Source: UBA1081 sp964454355
Lineage (GTDB): Bacteria > Bacillota > Clostridia > Oscillospirales > Acutalibacteraceae
Reading direction: 5' to 3'
Assembly (NCBI GenBank): GCA_964454355.1
Contig: CAYVTA010000007.1
Location: forward strand, 1 to 41,510
DNA: 41,510 nucleotides
Under the pieces are notes generated by a model. It ran no database searches. It was given only the letters and a program-made list of their open reading frames with translations, and had not been told where the DNA came from. The translations under genes were made by a program, and so were the position numbers. Of this stretch, positions 33,151-41,463 are shown one piece after another (position 1 is the stretch's first letter; every line of letters starts with the position of its first letter).

Positions 33151-34353
33151 TTACAGGTACTCTTTACCCATAAGGTATCTCCATGCGGCAACATACATCG
33201 TTGCTGATCTTGGATTTTTACTTCTTATATCAAAATAATTTTTATCATCAATGAGAATAACAGCAGCATTTGATACAGTCTGTACAGAAACCTTTTCAAG
33301 AGGCATTTCGTAATTTTCACCGTTGATATTAAGAACGAATTTATCCTTATATAACTGCAAAACGCCATCTTCTGTAAGTACGGTTTTATTTACACCGTCG
33401 ACAGAAGTGATTTTCTGATGTCTGTCCTCATGAATCAGCTCGCCCTCAGCCGCAGAAAGGACTTTTTCTTTCCAAATTTCACGCTGCCATTTATCCCAAT
33501 CACAAGTATTGTCAAATATTGCATCCTTGCCGTCAATTCCGTGGAAAAATGCATCTGTACCGCATCTTATACCATAGCCGCAGTTTTCACACTTACAATA
33601 ATCACCTTTACTGTGAAGTGTGCCGATTTCCTTGCATTCAGGGCAAACATAAACAATACACTCAAGGTGCTCTGCAAGATTCTCGCCAACATATTCATGA
33701 GGATTTTTGCGCTGTTCATCGTAACAGTTTACATATGTGTCTCTTACGATAATTTCATAAACCTCATCAACAGACATTTCAGCAATCTCTTGTGCGGAAT
33801 ATTCATTAACAACCTTGCCGAAAACAGGACCTTTTCTTACATGAGTAGTCCATTTGGGAAATCTCAAATAACCGCCGATAAATCTGTACGTAATAAGTGC
33901 AGTACCGCAATCCTTAACCATCTGTGCAGTTCTCTTCGAGATATATCTTGTTTCGCCGTTGAAAGAGGTTCCGCCCTCTGCAAAAATTGCAACAGGAACA
34001 CCTGCTCTTGCATTTGCGACAATATCATCAATAAGAACCTGTGAATCCTTCTCACGGTGTTTAACTATTACACCGCCGAGATTCCTTACAATCCAACCGC
34101 CGACAGGGGCTCTTGCAACGTGATCACTTGCAATGAATCTTATATATCTGCCAAGTGATACCATTATATAACCGGGATCCAAGGCATCGGCATGATTTGA
34201 AATAACAATAAATTCTTTATTTTTTGGGGTGTATTTTTCAACCTGTACCCCCGTCAGCTTCATAACAGGTTTGTTAAAAATCTTAACAAACGGAGTTACA
34301 ATACTTGCATTAAATCGACTGATACGCTTTAAATCTTTTGCTTCTGTACTCAT
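33151..34353 (-). CDS. PlsC-type acyltransferase with C-terminal zinc ribbon
   Basis: A 400-residue protein with an N-terminal glycerolipid acyltransferase domain. The HX4D motif is NHADALD (His54, Asp59), and FAEGGTSFNG replaces the common EGTRS block. At about residues 235-270 there is a four-cysteine zinc ribbon (CPEC and CENC pairs), followed by a ~130-residue domain of unknown role. Canonical 1-acylglycerol-3-phosphate acyltransferases are about 240 residues and lack the ribbon. The ATG overlaps the upstream acyl ligase stop by 4 bp, so activated acyl groups may be handed over directly. It probably acylates a lysophospholipid or glycerol phosphate backbone; the acceptor is unproved. Confidence 0.85.
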   Translation of the reverse strand: MSTEAKDLKRISRFNASIVTPFVKIFNKPVMKLTGVQVEKYTPKNKEFIVISNHADALDPGYIMVSLGRYIRFIASDHVARAPVGGWIVRNLGGVIVKHREKDSQVLIDDIVANARAGVPVAIFAEGGTSFNGETRYISKRTAQMVKDCGTALITYRFIGGYLRFPKWTTHVRKGPVFGKVVNEYSAQEIAEMSVDEVYEIIVRDTYVNCYDEQRKNPHEYVGENLAEHLECIVYVCPECKEIGTLHSKGDYCKCENCGYGIRCGTDAFFHGIDGKDAIFDNTCDWDKWQREIWKEKVLSAAEGELIHEDRHQKITSVDGVNKTVLTEDGVLQLYKDKFVLNINGENYEMPLEKVSVQTVSNAAVILIDDKNYFDIRSKNPRSATMYVAAWRYLMGKEYL

Positions 34354-36047
34354 TTCTTTTTCTCCTCTTCTTCTGCTTCCTGTTCAAGAGTTCTATACGC
34401 AACTTTACCAACAAGTGTTCTGGGCAGCTCTTTTCTGAAAACGATTTCTTTAGGTCGTTCAAAAACATCAAGATATTCCTTGCAATGCTCAATAATCTTC
34501 TTTTTCTCTTCTTCAGTTTCGGGAACGTCGGGATTAAGAACGATATACGCCCTTACTTTCTGCATTTTATAGGAATCCTTTACACCGATGGCACATGAAT
34601 AATCAACATCAGGGTGTCTGTCAAGAACTTTCTCAATCTGAGAGGGATAAACATTGTATCCGCTGGATATTATCATTCTTTTAATGCGCTGTTTAAAATA
34701 AACATAGCCTTCTTCATCAATGGAGCCTAAATCACCAGTAAAAAGCCATTTTGTGCCTTTATCATCAATACGGAGTGTTTTTTCATTCTCTTCTTCATTT
34801 TTAAGATATCCCAGCATAAGAGTAGGACCGCTGATAATAATTTCACCATCCTGCCCACAAGGCAATTCATTGAATGTTCCTGGCTCTACAATTTTATACA
34901 CCATATCACGAAGAGGAAGACCAATACTACCCTTCTTAAAAGTGTGTTCCGGTGTCAGACAGCTTGCATTAATACACTCTGTAAGACCGTAACCTTCACG
35001 AATTTGGACTGAAGCATTATGTTCCTTGAAGAATTTATTAACTCTTGCTCGAAGCTCCTCATTAACAGCATCTCCGCCGCAATAAACACCGACAAGGAAA
35101 GACAAATCCTGACCTTTGAATGCATCAACATTAAGCAGAGCCTCAAAAAGAGTCGGAACACCTGCAATAAAATTGGGTTTTTTCTTAATAATTGCCTGAG
35201 CGTAGGTTTCCTTGTTAAACTGAGGAATAAGAAGGCACTCTGCACCGTTTTCAAGAATCGCATGGATACCGATAGCAAGACCAAAGCCATGAAACAACGG
35301 CATTACGGACAGGAATGAACAACCATAGGTAAGATTACATCCGCAAACATCGGCAACCTGCATACCGATTGCATTAAAACCATAATCAGAAAGACGAATA
35401 CCCTTTGGCGTTCCGCTGGTTCCGCCGCTATACAAAATTACAGAGGTTTTATCCTTCTCGTACTGCATAATGGGAAGATTTACGCCTATACCGGTTCGTA
35501 CAAAGTCACTCCATACAACACCTTTGCCCTTATATGGAAATTTACGGTACTCCTTACCCTGTGTAAGTGCATAGCCTGTGGCGAGAATGGGATTTAACTC
35601 TTCTGAAATTCTTGCTACAAGAATCCTGACATCTCTTTTGGAATCACCAACGGCAGCAAGTACCTTTTCATAAAACTGATCAAGACACAGAATCATCTTA
35701 CTGTCTGCATAGTCAAGGTAATATGAAATATTCTTTTTTGAAGAAAGGGGGTGTATAACACTTGAAATTGCACCGATTCTGTTAAGAGCATAAAAACAGA
35801 CAACAGCCTGTGGTGTGTTAGGCATACAAATTGTGACAACATCATTTCGTCTGATTCCTGCTTTATAAAATGCCTTGGCGGCAAGCTCAATTTTTTTTAT
35901 AAAATCGGAATAAGTTGTGATACTGCCCATAAATTCAAGAGCGGGTGCTTTGGGAAAACGCTGTGCTGCATCTGCAACAGCTCCGAACATAGTAGTTTCA
36001 GGATAAGGATGTATCACGGGTGTCCAATCAATCTTTGGCTTTTTCAT
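34350..36047 (-). CDS. AMP-binding acyl-CoA ligase (long-chain type)
   Basis: Adenylate-forming enzyme of 565 residues. The P-loop-like motif is YSGGTSGTPKGI (about residues 207-218), with GYGLTE, FTGDLGSID and the hinge region RIKRMIISSGYNVYPSQIE following, and a C-terminal catalytic Lys in GKVAYRTLE. It most resembles fatty-acyl-CoA synthetases, using ATP to activate a carboxylic acid. No carrier domain is fused. Its downstream partners are an acyltransferase and a patatin lipase, so it probably supplies activated fatty acids for phospholipid acylation. The last ~10 residues are very Glu/Lys-rich. GGAGGAATT precedes the ATG, and a strong promoter lies upstream. Confidence 0.9.
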   Translation of the reverse strand: MKKPKIDWTPVIHPYPETTMFGAVADAAQRFPKAPALEFMGSITTYSDFIKKIELAAKAFYKAGIRRNDVVTICMPNTPQAVVCFYALNRIGAISSVIHPLSSKKNISYYLDYADSKMILCLDQFYEKVLAAVGDSKRDVRILVARISEELNPILATGYALTQGKEYRKFPYKGKGVVWSDFVRTGIGVNLPIMQYEKDKTSVILYSGGTSGTPKGIRLSDYGFNAIGMQVADVCGCNLTYGCSFLSVMPLFHGFGLAIGIHAILENGAECLLIPQFNKETYAQAIIKKKPNFIAGVPTLFEALLNVDAFKGQDLSFLVGVYCGGDAVNEELRARVNKFFKEHNASVQIREGYGLTECINASCLTPEHTFKKGSIGLPLRDMVYKIVEPGTFNELPCGQDGEIIISGPTLMLGYLKNEEENEKTLRIDDKGTKWLFTGDLGSIDEEGYVYFKQRIKRMIISSGYNVYPSQIEKVLDRHPDVDYSCAIGVKDSYKMQKVRAYIVLNPDVPETEEEKKKIIEHCKEYLDVFERPKEIVFRKELPRTLVGKVAYRTLEQEAEEEEKKK

Positions 36048-36112
36048 TTTAATTCCTCCGAATTATCTGCTACTTATATATAAAGACACAAAAACACATA
36101 TTAATTTATATA

Positions 36113-36141
36113 ATTATAAACCATTTGAAACAATATTGCAA
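36113..36141 (-). promoter_or_regulatory. Sigma-A promoter for the lipid operon
   Basis: On the minus strand TTGCAA, 17 bases, TATAAT. It is divergent from the fucosidase promoter, with 34 bases between the two -35 boxes. Confidence 0.75.
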
Positions 36142-36175
36142 CATTTACTGTTGTTTTTTATACATATGAAAAAAT

Positions 36176-36204
36176 TTGCATTGTTTTACACAATTTAATA
36201 CAAT
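36176..36204 (+). promoter_or_regulatory. Sigma-A promoter for the alpha-L-fucosidase gene
   Basis: TTGCAT, 17 bases, TACAAT. An inverted repeat ATTGT-TTTAC-ACAAT (36180-36194) lies inside the spacer and could be an operator. A second one, CAAC/GTTG (36139-36153), lies between the divergent promoters. Confidence 0.65.
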
Positions 36205-36278
36205 TATATTAATTTTAAGTTAATACGGTCTTGATAATATTAAGAACAAAAGATATAATTATACACGGAGGGGATTTT

Positions 36279-37700
36279 ATGAAAATCAAGCACGCATGGT
36301 GTATAGATAATAACAGAGTTCCTGTATTGAATGATGAAATAAAAAGATATCTGTCTGTAAGACCTTCAGAAAGACAATTGCTATGGCACGACATGAAATA
36401 TTACAATTTTATTCATTTCGGAGTTAACACATTCACAAATCGTGAATGGGGTGACGGAACAGAAGACGTGAGTATTTTTAACCCCACTGAACTTGATACG
36501 GATCAATGGTGTGCAGTTCTTAAGGACAGCGGTTCAAAGGGTATTATATTCACAGCAAAGCATCACGACGGATTCTGTCTTTTTAACTCAAAATACACAA
36601 CCCATACAATTATGAACAGTCCTTACGGAAAAGACATTGTAAAACAGCTCAGTATTAGTTGCAAAAAGTTCGGTCTGAAACTGGGACTTTATCTTTCACC
36701 GTGGGACAGACACGAAAAGACATACGGCACAAATGAGTATAACGATTATTTTATTAATCAACTCACAGAGCTGTGCACAAATTACGGGGAGCTGTTTTGT
36801 TTCTGGTTTGACGGTGCTTGCGGCGAAGGTCCCAACGGAAAGAAACAGTTATACGATTGGGAAAGATATTACGAAATCATCAGGCAGTATCAGCCAAATG
36901 CAGTCATAGCAAACTGTGGTCCTGATGTTCGTTGGATCGGAAATGAAGCAGGTAAAGTAAGAAAATCAGAGTGGAATATTATTCAGTGGACAGCAAGAAC
37001 AAACGACACAATTGCAGAAAAATCACAAAAAGATGAAAAAACAGGACTGACAAGCTTTGACCGAGTAGAAGAAGATCTTGGCAGCAGAAAAGTGCTTAAT
37101 AACAAGCCAAATTTGTGTTGGAGTCCTGCTGAAGCAGACTTGTCAATTAATAATGGTTGGTTCTGGCATGATGATGACTACTACAATGCACAAGGGAAAA
37201 AAACAAGCAGAACAGCAAAAGAACTCCTTGATGTATATATCAATACAGTAGGCGGAAATGCAGCTATGCTGCTGAATGTTCCCCCCGACACAAAAGGGCT
37301 GATCAATGACCGTGAAATAAAAACTCTCAATGAATTTTCCGTAATGCTGAAAAGCATATTTAAAGAAAATATGCCGTTTGAACTTTATATTATTGACAAA
37401 AACGGAGAAGAGTTTCTTCCGGGTGCAGCAGGTTTCATGCTTCAAGATAATGAAGTGGGAGCTAAAATCACCCCTGTTGACAAATTCAGAACAATGGTTA
37501 TTGAAGAGGATATTCGCTACAGTCAGAGAATCGAAGCATTTGATATTTTTGCAGACGGAAAGAAAATTGCAGGAGGTACAACAATCGGTTCCGGTAAAAT
37601 ATTGAACTTTCCTTACGGCATAGATGCTGACGAGGTGTTGTTTGTCGTTACACAGTCAAGAGGTAACCCGATAATAAAAAACATTAAGTTATATAAATAA
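36279..37700 (+). CDS. GH29 alpha-L-fucosidase
   Basis: Retaining alpha-L-fucosidase of family GH29, 473 residues. The nucleophile is Asp178 in LFCFWFDGACG. The N-terminal half shows the family's (beta/alpha)8 core, with FIHFGVNTF, the substrate histidines in FTAKHHDGFCLF, LGLYLSPWDRHE, and NVPPDTKGLI. No signal peptide is present, so the enzyme should act on imported fucosylated oligosaccharides. The ATG at 36279 is chosen because GGAGGGG is 6 bases upstream; the earlier in-frame ATG at 36231 has no site. It is monocistronic, with the repeat element lying beyond its end. Confidence 0.92.
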   Translation: MKIKHAWCIDNNRVPVLNDEIKRYLSVRPSERQLLWHDMKYYNFIHFGVNTFTNREWGDGTEDVSIFNPTELDTDQWCAVLKDSGSKGIIFTAKHHDGFCLFNSKYTTHTIMNSPYGKDIVKQLSISCKKFGLKLGLYLSPWDRHEKTYGTNEYNDYFINQLTELCTNYGELFCFWFDGACGEGPNGKKQLYDWERYYEIIRQYQPNAVIANCGPDVRWIGNEAGKVRKSEWNIIQWTARTNDTIAEKSQKDEKTGLTSFDRVEEDLGSRKVLNNKPNLCWSPAEADLSINNGWFWHDDDYYNAQGKKTSRTAKELLDVYINTVGGNAAMLLNVPPDTKGLINDREIKTLNEFSVMLKSIFKENMPFELYIIDKNGEEFLPGAAGFMLQDNEVGAKITPVDKFRTMVIEEDIRYSQRIEAFDIFADGKKIAGGTTIGSGKILNFPYGIDADEVLFVVTQSRGNPIIKNIKLYK

Positions 37701-37741
37701 TAAAAATACTTTATACACTTAAAAATATTGAAAGGGAATGC

Positions 37742-37965
37742 AAGAAAACGGTTTTTTCCGTACTGCGGCGACCGTTTTCGATTAGTCCATCGCCGTGCCC
37801 GCAAAAAGGGACCCGATAAAACGTTAGTTTTGTCGGGAGAGGAAAAGCAACGCAGTGCAAGAGCTTTTTGTGCTTGCACAAAAACGATTAATACGAAGTT
37901 TGCGACGACGGGACATACAATCTTTTTACTTTATGAAAACACAGTTTTTCCTATAAAGTAAAAAA
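37742..37965 (+). repeat. Structured interspersed repeat, copy 2 (long form)
   Basis: About 224 bp with ends matching copy 1 at 16959-17085. The left hairpin is GAAAACGG pairing with CCGTTTTC; the right hairpin is a 12-bp perfect repeat TTTTTACTTTAT/ATAAAGTAAAAA (37923-37964) with inner GAAAA/TTTTTC pairing. The middle is about 110 bp and has its own hairpins: CCCGATAAAAC/GTTTTGTCGGG (37812-37837) and GTGCAAG/CTTGCAC (37855-37879). It occupies the fucosidase-MATE intergenic region. Reading frames through it are probably not real genes. Confidence 0.8.
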
Positions 37966-38063
37966 GTGTGGACCGCAAAAACGGCTACACATAAAGAGTT
38001 TTATTTTTTTAAATTAAAAAACAACCAAAAAAATAAAAGTTTTTACAGCTCCTTTTTATGTAT
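37966..38063. other. Non-coding stretch between repeat copy 2 and the MATE gene
   Basis: Contains an imperfect hairpin, GTGTGG..CCG/CGG..CTACAC (37966-37990), and a perfect AT-only inverted repeat, TTTTATTTTTTT with AAAAAAATAAAA (37999-38038). Next to the MATE stop lies a lone arm of the recurring AAAAAGGAGCTGTA terminator motif (minus strand) whose partner arm is missing. The AT-only repeat may serve as a weak terminator on both strands. Confidence 0.5.
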
Positions 38064-39440
38064 TTATTCTCTTGTAAGCTGTTTTATCCACTTAAATCTA
38101 TTGACTTTAAAAACTGCTACAAAGCATTTTAAAATTTGATCGGATTTCAACAGAAAAAATGTTACAGGAATGGGCCAATTGAACACAAATGCAGACAGTG
38201 CAGATAAAGGCAGAACAATTCCCCACATGAATATCAAATCATTATAAAGAACAAATTTAGTGTCACCGCCGCCCGAAACAATGCCGCAAAGACAAGGTGC
38301 TTCGTAGCAGGAACCGATTATCGTTACACTCAAAATATAAATAAATACTCTTGCAAGTTCAGCCGTATCAGTTGCAACATTATATATTGAAACGATGTTG
38401 TTGCAGCAAAGAAGCATCAATCCGCCGGACAGCACTCCTGTAACAAGAAATATCACTTGCAAACGTTTGGAATATGTTTTAACTCTCTGATAATCATGCT
38501 CTCCCACTGTTTTGCCGATAATGACAGATGCTGCGTTTGATGTCGATGTATAAAAAACACTTACAACCTGATATATTGTGGTTGCGATATTATTTGCACC
38601 AAGCACCGCAGGAGAATCAAGTCTTCCGAGTATAGCAGTCTGAACAGTCATGGCAATACCCCATGAAAAGCTTGAACCAATAAGAGGAATGCCTGCTTTT
38701 ATGAAGTCTCGCATATAGTTTTTGTCAATAACAAAAAAGTCCTTAAATCGGAATTTTATCTTTTTATCAAAACAAAATACATAAACTGCTACAATTATCA
38801 GTTCAACCACTCTTGCAGTAAATGTTGCATACGCTGCACCAGCAACTCCAAGCTCGGGGCATCCAAAATTACCAAAAATAAGAGCGTAGTTCAGAATTAT
38901 GTTAACAACAAGCGAAACAGCAGTTACAATAAAGCCTATTTTTACCGTTTCAACACTTCTGAGCATACCCAGAAACAAGTTTGTAATTGTATAAATGCAA
39001 TATGTAAAGCCCATTATTACTATGTATTTTGAGCCTTCGGCAATTGCATCTGTTTTGTTGGTCAAAAGTCCGAGAACTGCATCAGGCATAAAAATAACCA
39101 ATAATGCAAGAACAATACTCATACCCAAACCGAATACACAAGCTGAGGAAAATATCCTTTTTATGGGCTCGGTCTGGTTTTTACCCCAATACTGAGAAGC
39201 AAGCACACTCAGACCATTTGCCGTACCCATTGCTAACATTTGCAAAAGAAACTGGATTTGATTGGCAAGGGAGACACCATTCATGGCTGTTTCACTATAT
39301 CTGCCTATCATAACATTATCCGCCAGATTTACACCGTAAATAAGGAGATTTTGCAGTATAATGACAAATGCCATTGAAAAAAATGACTTATAAAAATACT
39401 TATCCTTCAAAAGCTTCATCCGAATCATATGTCCATTCAT
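38064..39440 (-). CDS. MATE family efflux transporter
   Basis: Multidrug and toxic-compound extrusion family exporter with about 12 membrane helices over roughly 450 residues. The first helix pair (IILQNLLIYGVNLADNVMIG) and the following GVSLANQIQFLLQMLAMGTANGLSVLASQYWG are typical, and the symmetric second half begins near FIKAGIPLIGSS. The coupling ion and substrate are not readable. Candidate starts are ATG at 39440, 39428 and 39419; none has a strong ribosome site, and all overlap the GH43 gene, so translation is probably coupled. It ends the phosphoesterase-GH43-MATE operon. A role in expelling a sugar-linked compound is only a guess. Confidence 0.9.
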   Translation of the reverse strand: MNGHMIRMKLLKDKYFYKSFFSMAFVIILQNLLIYGVNLADNVMIGRYSETAMNGVSLANQIQFLLQMLAMGTANGLSVLASQYWGKNQTEPIKRIFSSACVFGLGMSIVLALLVIFMPDAVLGLLTNKTDAIAEGSKYIVIMGFTYCIYTITNLFLGMLRSVETVKIGFIVTAVSLVVNIILNYALIFGNFGCPELGVAGAAYATFTARVVELIIVAVYVFCFDKKIKFRFKDFFVIDKNYMRDFIKAGIPLIGSSFSWGIAMTVQTAILGRLDSPAVLGANNIATTIYQVVSVFYTSTSNAASVIIGKTVGEHDYQRVKTYSKRLQVIFLVTGVLSGGLMLLCCNNIVSIYNVATDTAELARVFIYILSVTIIGSCYEAPCLCGIVSGGGDTKFVLYNDLIFMWGIVLPLSALSAFVFNWPIPVTFFLLKSDQILKCFVAVFKVNRFKWIKQLTRE

Positions 39441-40320
39441 CAGTTAATTTTACAGGATTTATTTTTTCATTATCAAATGAAAATTTATCAATACACAGAA
39501 ATCTTGCATCCCTATCTTTAAGTCCAACTTTTCTTCTGTGGTAAACGCAAAGAAAATCGTCAGTACCGTTAACATTAAGGTAACCGTTGTGCCCTGTACC
39601 TTCATATTTTCCGCCGTCACGGGAAAGCACTGTTCCTTTAGACTCAAACGAACCTAAAGGAGAATCAGAAATCGAATAATCAACACGGTATGAACCATCG
39701 ACCCATGCACCGCAGGACCACATAAAATAATACCGTCCGTCTTTTTTCATCATACAAGGCCCCTCAACGTAATCCTTGGGTGTAATTTCCTTGAAAATTT
39801 CACCGTCAGGAAATGGAACAAATCCAGTCATATCATCATTCATAACGGCTACATTACAATGTCTCCAACCACCGTAATACAAATAAACCGTGCCGTCATC
39901 ATCTTTAAACAAATGAGCATCAATTGGCTGGGCACCGTTTATAAATTTATCAATAAGAGATTTACCCAAATAGCTCTTAAAAGGTCCTGCAGGTGAATCT
40001 GAAACGCCGATCTCAAGTCCGCCAACCTCATCATCTGACTGTATATCATTAGATGCAAATATGTAATAATATTTTCCTTCTTTTTCAATAATAGTAGGTG
40101 CCCACACAGCTTTTTTCACCCAAGGGAAAGATTCTATTTCAATAATACCCTTTTTTATTTCCCAATTTTCAAGATTGTCGGAAATAAAACAGTCGTGATT
40201 AAGCTGTTTTTCAAAGGCTGCTGAACGAGTTACATAAATATAATATTTTCCTTCATAAAATCTGGCTTCAGGGTCTGCGTACCAATTTTCAGACAGAGGA
40301 TTTTTTATTTTAACTTCCAT
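39400..40320 (-). CDS. GH43 family glycosidase
   Basis: Five-bladed beta-propeller glycosidase of 306 residues. The three GH43 catalytic acids are visible: the base Asp16 (WYADPEARF), the pKa-modulating Asp134 (QPIDAHLF) and the acid Glu186 (YVEGPCMM). Family activities include arabinofuranosidase, xylosidase and galactosidase; the subfamily cannot be fixed by eye. There is no signal peptide, indicating a cytoplasmic enzyme acting on imported oligosaccharides. The start ATG lies inside the end of the phosphoesterase gene (16-bp overlap), with AAAGGTG upstream. It overlaps the MATE gene at its other end. Confidence 0.9.
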   Translation of the reverse strand: MEVKIKNPLSENWYADPEARFYEGKYYIYVTRSAAFEKQLNHDCFISDNLENWEIKKGIIEIESFPWVKKAVWAPTIIEKEGKYYYIFASNDIQSDDEVGGLEIGVSDSPAGPFKSYLGKSLIDKFINGAQPIDAHLFKDDDGTVYLYYGGWRHCNVAVMNDDMTGFVPFPDGEIFKEITPKDYVEGPCMMKKDGRYYFMWSCGAWVDGSYRVDYSISDSPLGSFESKGTVLSRDGGKYEGTGHNGYLNVNGTDDFLCVYHRRKVGLKDRDARFLCIDKFSFDNEKINPVKLTDEWTYDSDEAFEG

Positions 40321-41402
40321 TTTTTCACCTTTCTTCCCACAACCAGAGCTGTACCCGTCAAAACGGCGGTGCCAAGCGTTACATATTTTTTTAATTCCAT
40401 CTCATCAGCATCAAGGAAATATCTCAAGCTCGTAAGAGGATTATTGCCGAGTATATCAGTCATACTCAAAGTGTATGTATGAATTTCATCGGGTGAATCT
40501 TCATATATTTCAAAAATACGAACTCCTCTTGAATCTTTTGAACCATAGCACCTGAAAGATGCAGCAGGTGTTGCAATAAACTTTATTCCGTCTTTTTCAC
40601 CGATGAAATTATTTGTATGGTCATGACCTGAAACAATCATTTTTACAGTTCCGTTATCAAGAACAGCATCATAAAAACCGTTATCATCATTGAGGGGAGA
40701 GACCGGTTCTCCTGCCCTACCGATACAGTCATCTCTGAGCTTGACTTTTCGACGGTCTTCGCCTTTCTGCTCAACAAAATCACAAACCTGCTTAAAAGGA
40801 ATATGCATAAACATGAGAGAGTCAGTCTTACCTTCTTTAGCGGCTTCCACTGTTTCATTCTTAAACCATTCAACAGCCTCAGGAGTGATTTCCTCGACAC
40901 ACTTATCATTTTCTCTGTCATAATAAGCAGTATCTATCATATAAAAATCAAGAAGCTTTTTCGAATTATCTGAAGAGTAAGCAGGAATACGGTATGTACC
41001 GCAAAGCTTTCCGGTATTTTCTAAACCTCTGTTCATTCTGTAGGTTCTGAAAATATCCCCCTGTTCCTCTTTTGTAAAAGAGTTTCTGTCATCGTGATTA
41101 CCGAAAATAACAGAAAACGGAATTGCTCTGCTTTCAGGAATCTTTAAGATATGATAAAGTGCTTTTTTTAGAATTTTATATTCCTGTTTTCTTGTAAGGT
41201 TGCGTTTTTTGCTTCCGAAACGCATATCTGTAAGATGATTTCCCAGAATATTGTCTCCGGTAAAAACAATAAAATCGGGGTTCACCTTGTCGCAGGCCTT
41301 TTCAAGCATTGCAATCATAGATTTTCTGACCCATTGAGTGTCCTGTGCATCGCTTATCTGCATAACTGTAAGCTTTCCATTTTTAAAGTTAATTTTATCC
41401 AT
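40305..41402 (-). CDS. Calcineurin-like phosphoesterase with C-terminal membrane helix
   Basis: A 365-residue metallophosphoesterase. The metal motifs are ISDAQD (Asp18; the usual DxH reads DAQ), FTGDN (Asp50), IFGNHDD, MHIPFKQ and SGHDHTNN, so the first motif's His is replaced by Gln20. Near the C-terminus a hydrophobic stretch (YVTLGTAVLTGTALVVG) is followed by the basic tail RKVKKWKLK, suggesting a C-terminal tail anchor with the enzyme facing the cytoplasm. ATG at 41402 is chosen since GGAAGGTG lies 6 bases upstream; the upstream frame reads through a repeat. It is the first gene of the operon with GH43 and MATE genes. Confidence 0.85.
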   Translation of the reverse strand: MDKINFKNGKLTVMQISDAQDTQWVRKSMIAMLEKACDKVNPDFIVFTGDNILGNHLTDMRFGSKKRNLTRKQEYKILKKALYHILKIPESRAIPFSVIFGNHDDRNSFTKEEQGDIFRTYRMNRGLENTGKLCGTYRIPAYSSDNSKKLLDFYMIDTAYYDRENDKCVEEITPEAVEWFKNETVEAAKEGKTDSLMFMHIPFKQVCDFVEQKGEDRRKVKLRDDCIGRAGEPVSPLNDDNGFYDAVLDNGTVKMIVSGHDHTNNFIGEKDGIKFIATPAASFRCYGSKDSRGVRIFEIYEDSPDEIHTYTLSMTDILGNNPLTSLRYFLDADEMELKKYVTLGTAVLTGTALVVGRKVKKWKLK

Positions 41403-41463
41403 AAAAACACCTTCCTGTAAACAATAATTTATCGAACAACAAACCAAAATAAACTCAACATAA

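Noticed and set aside
33418..34044. A 208-codon plus-strand frame opposite the PlsC-type gene
   Set aside because: It is antisense to a clear conserved protein, has no ribosome site, and its composition (Cys-, Ile- and Thr-rich) is typical of a shadow frame.
37728..37961. A 77-codon plus-strand frame (and an 88-codon minus-strand frame) across repeat copy 2
   Set aside because: Both lie across the hairpin-rich repeat, have no ribosome site, and their residues are only a translation of the palindromes. The same bases are partly non-coding elsewhere.
37999..38038. AT-only inverted repeat as an origin or attachment site
   Set aside because: No DnaA boxes, integrase or other supporting genes nearby; it is more simply a weak terminator.
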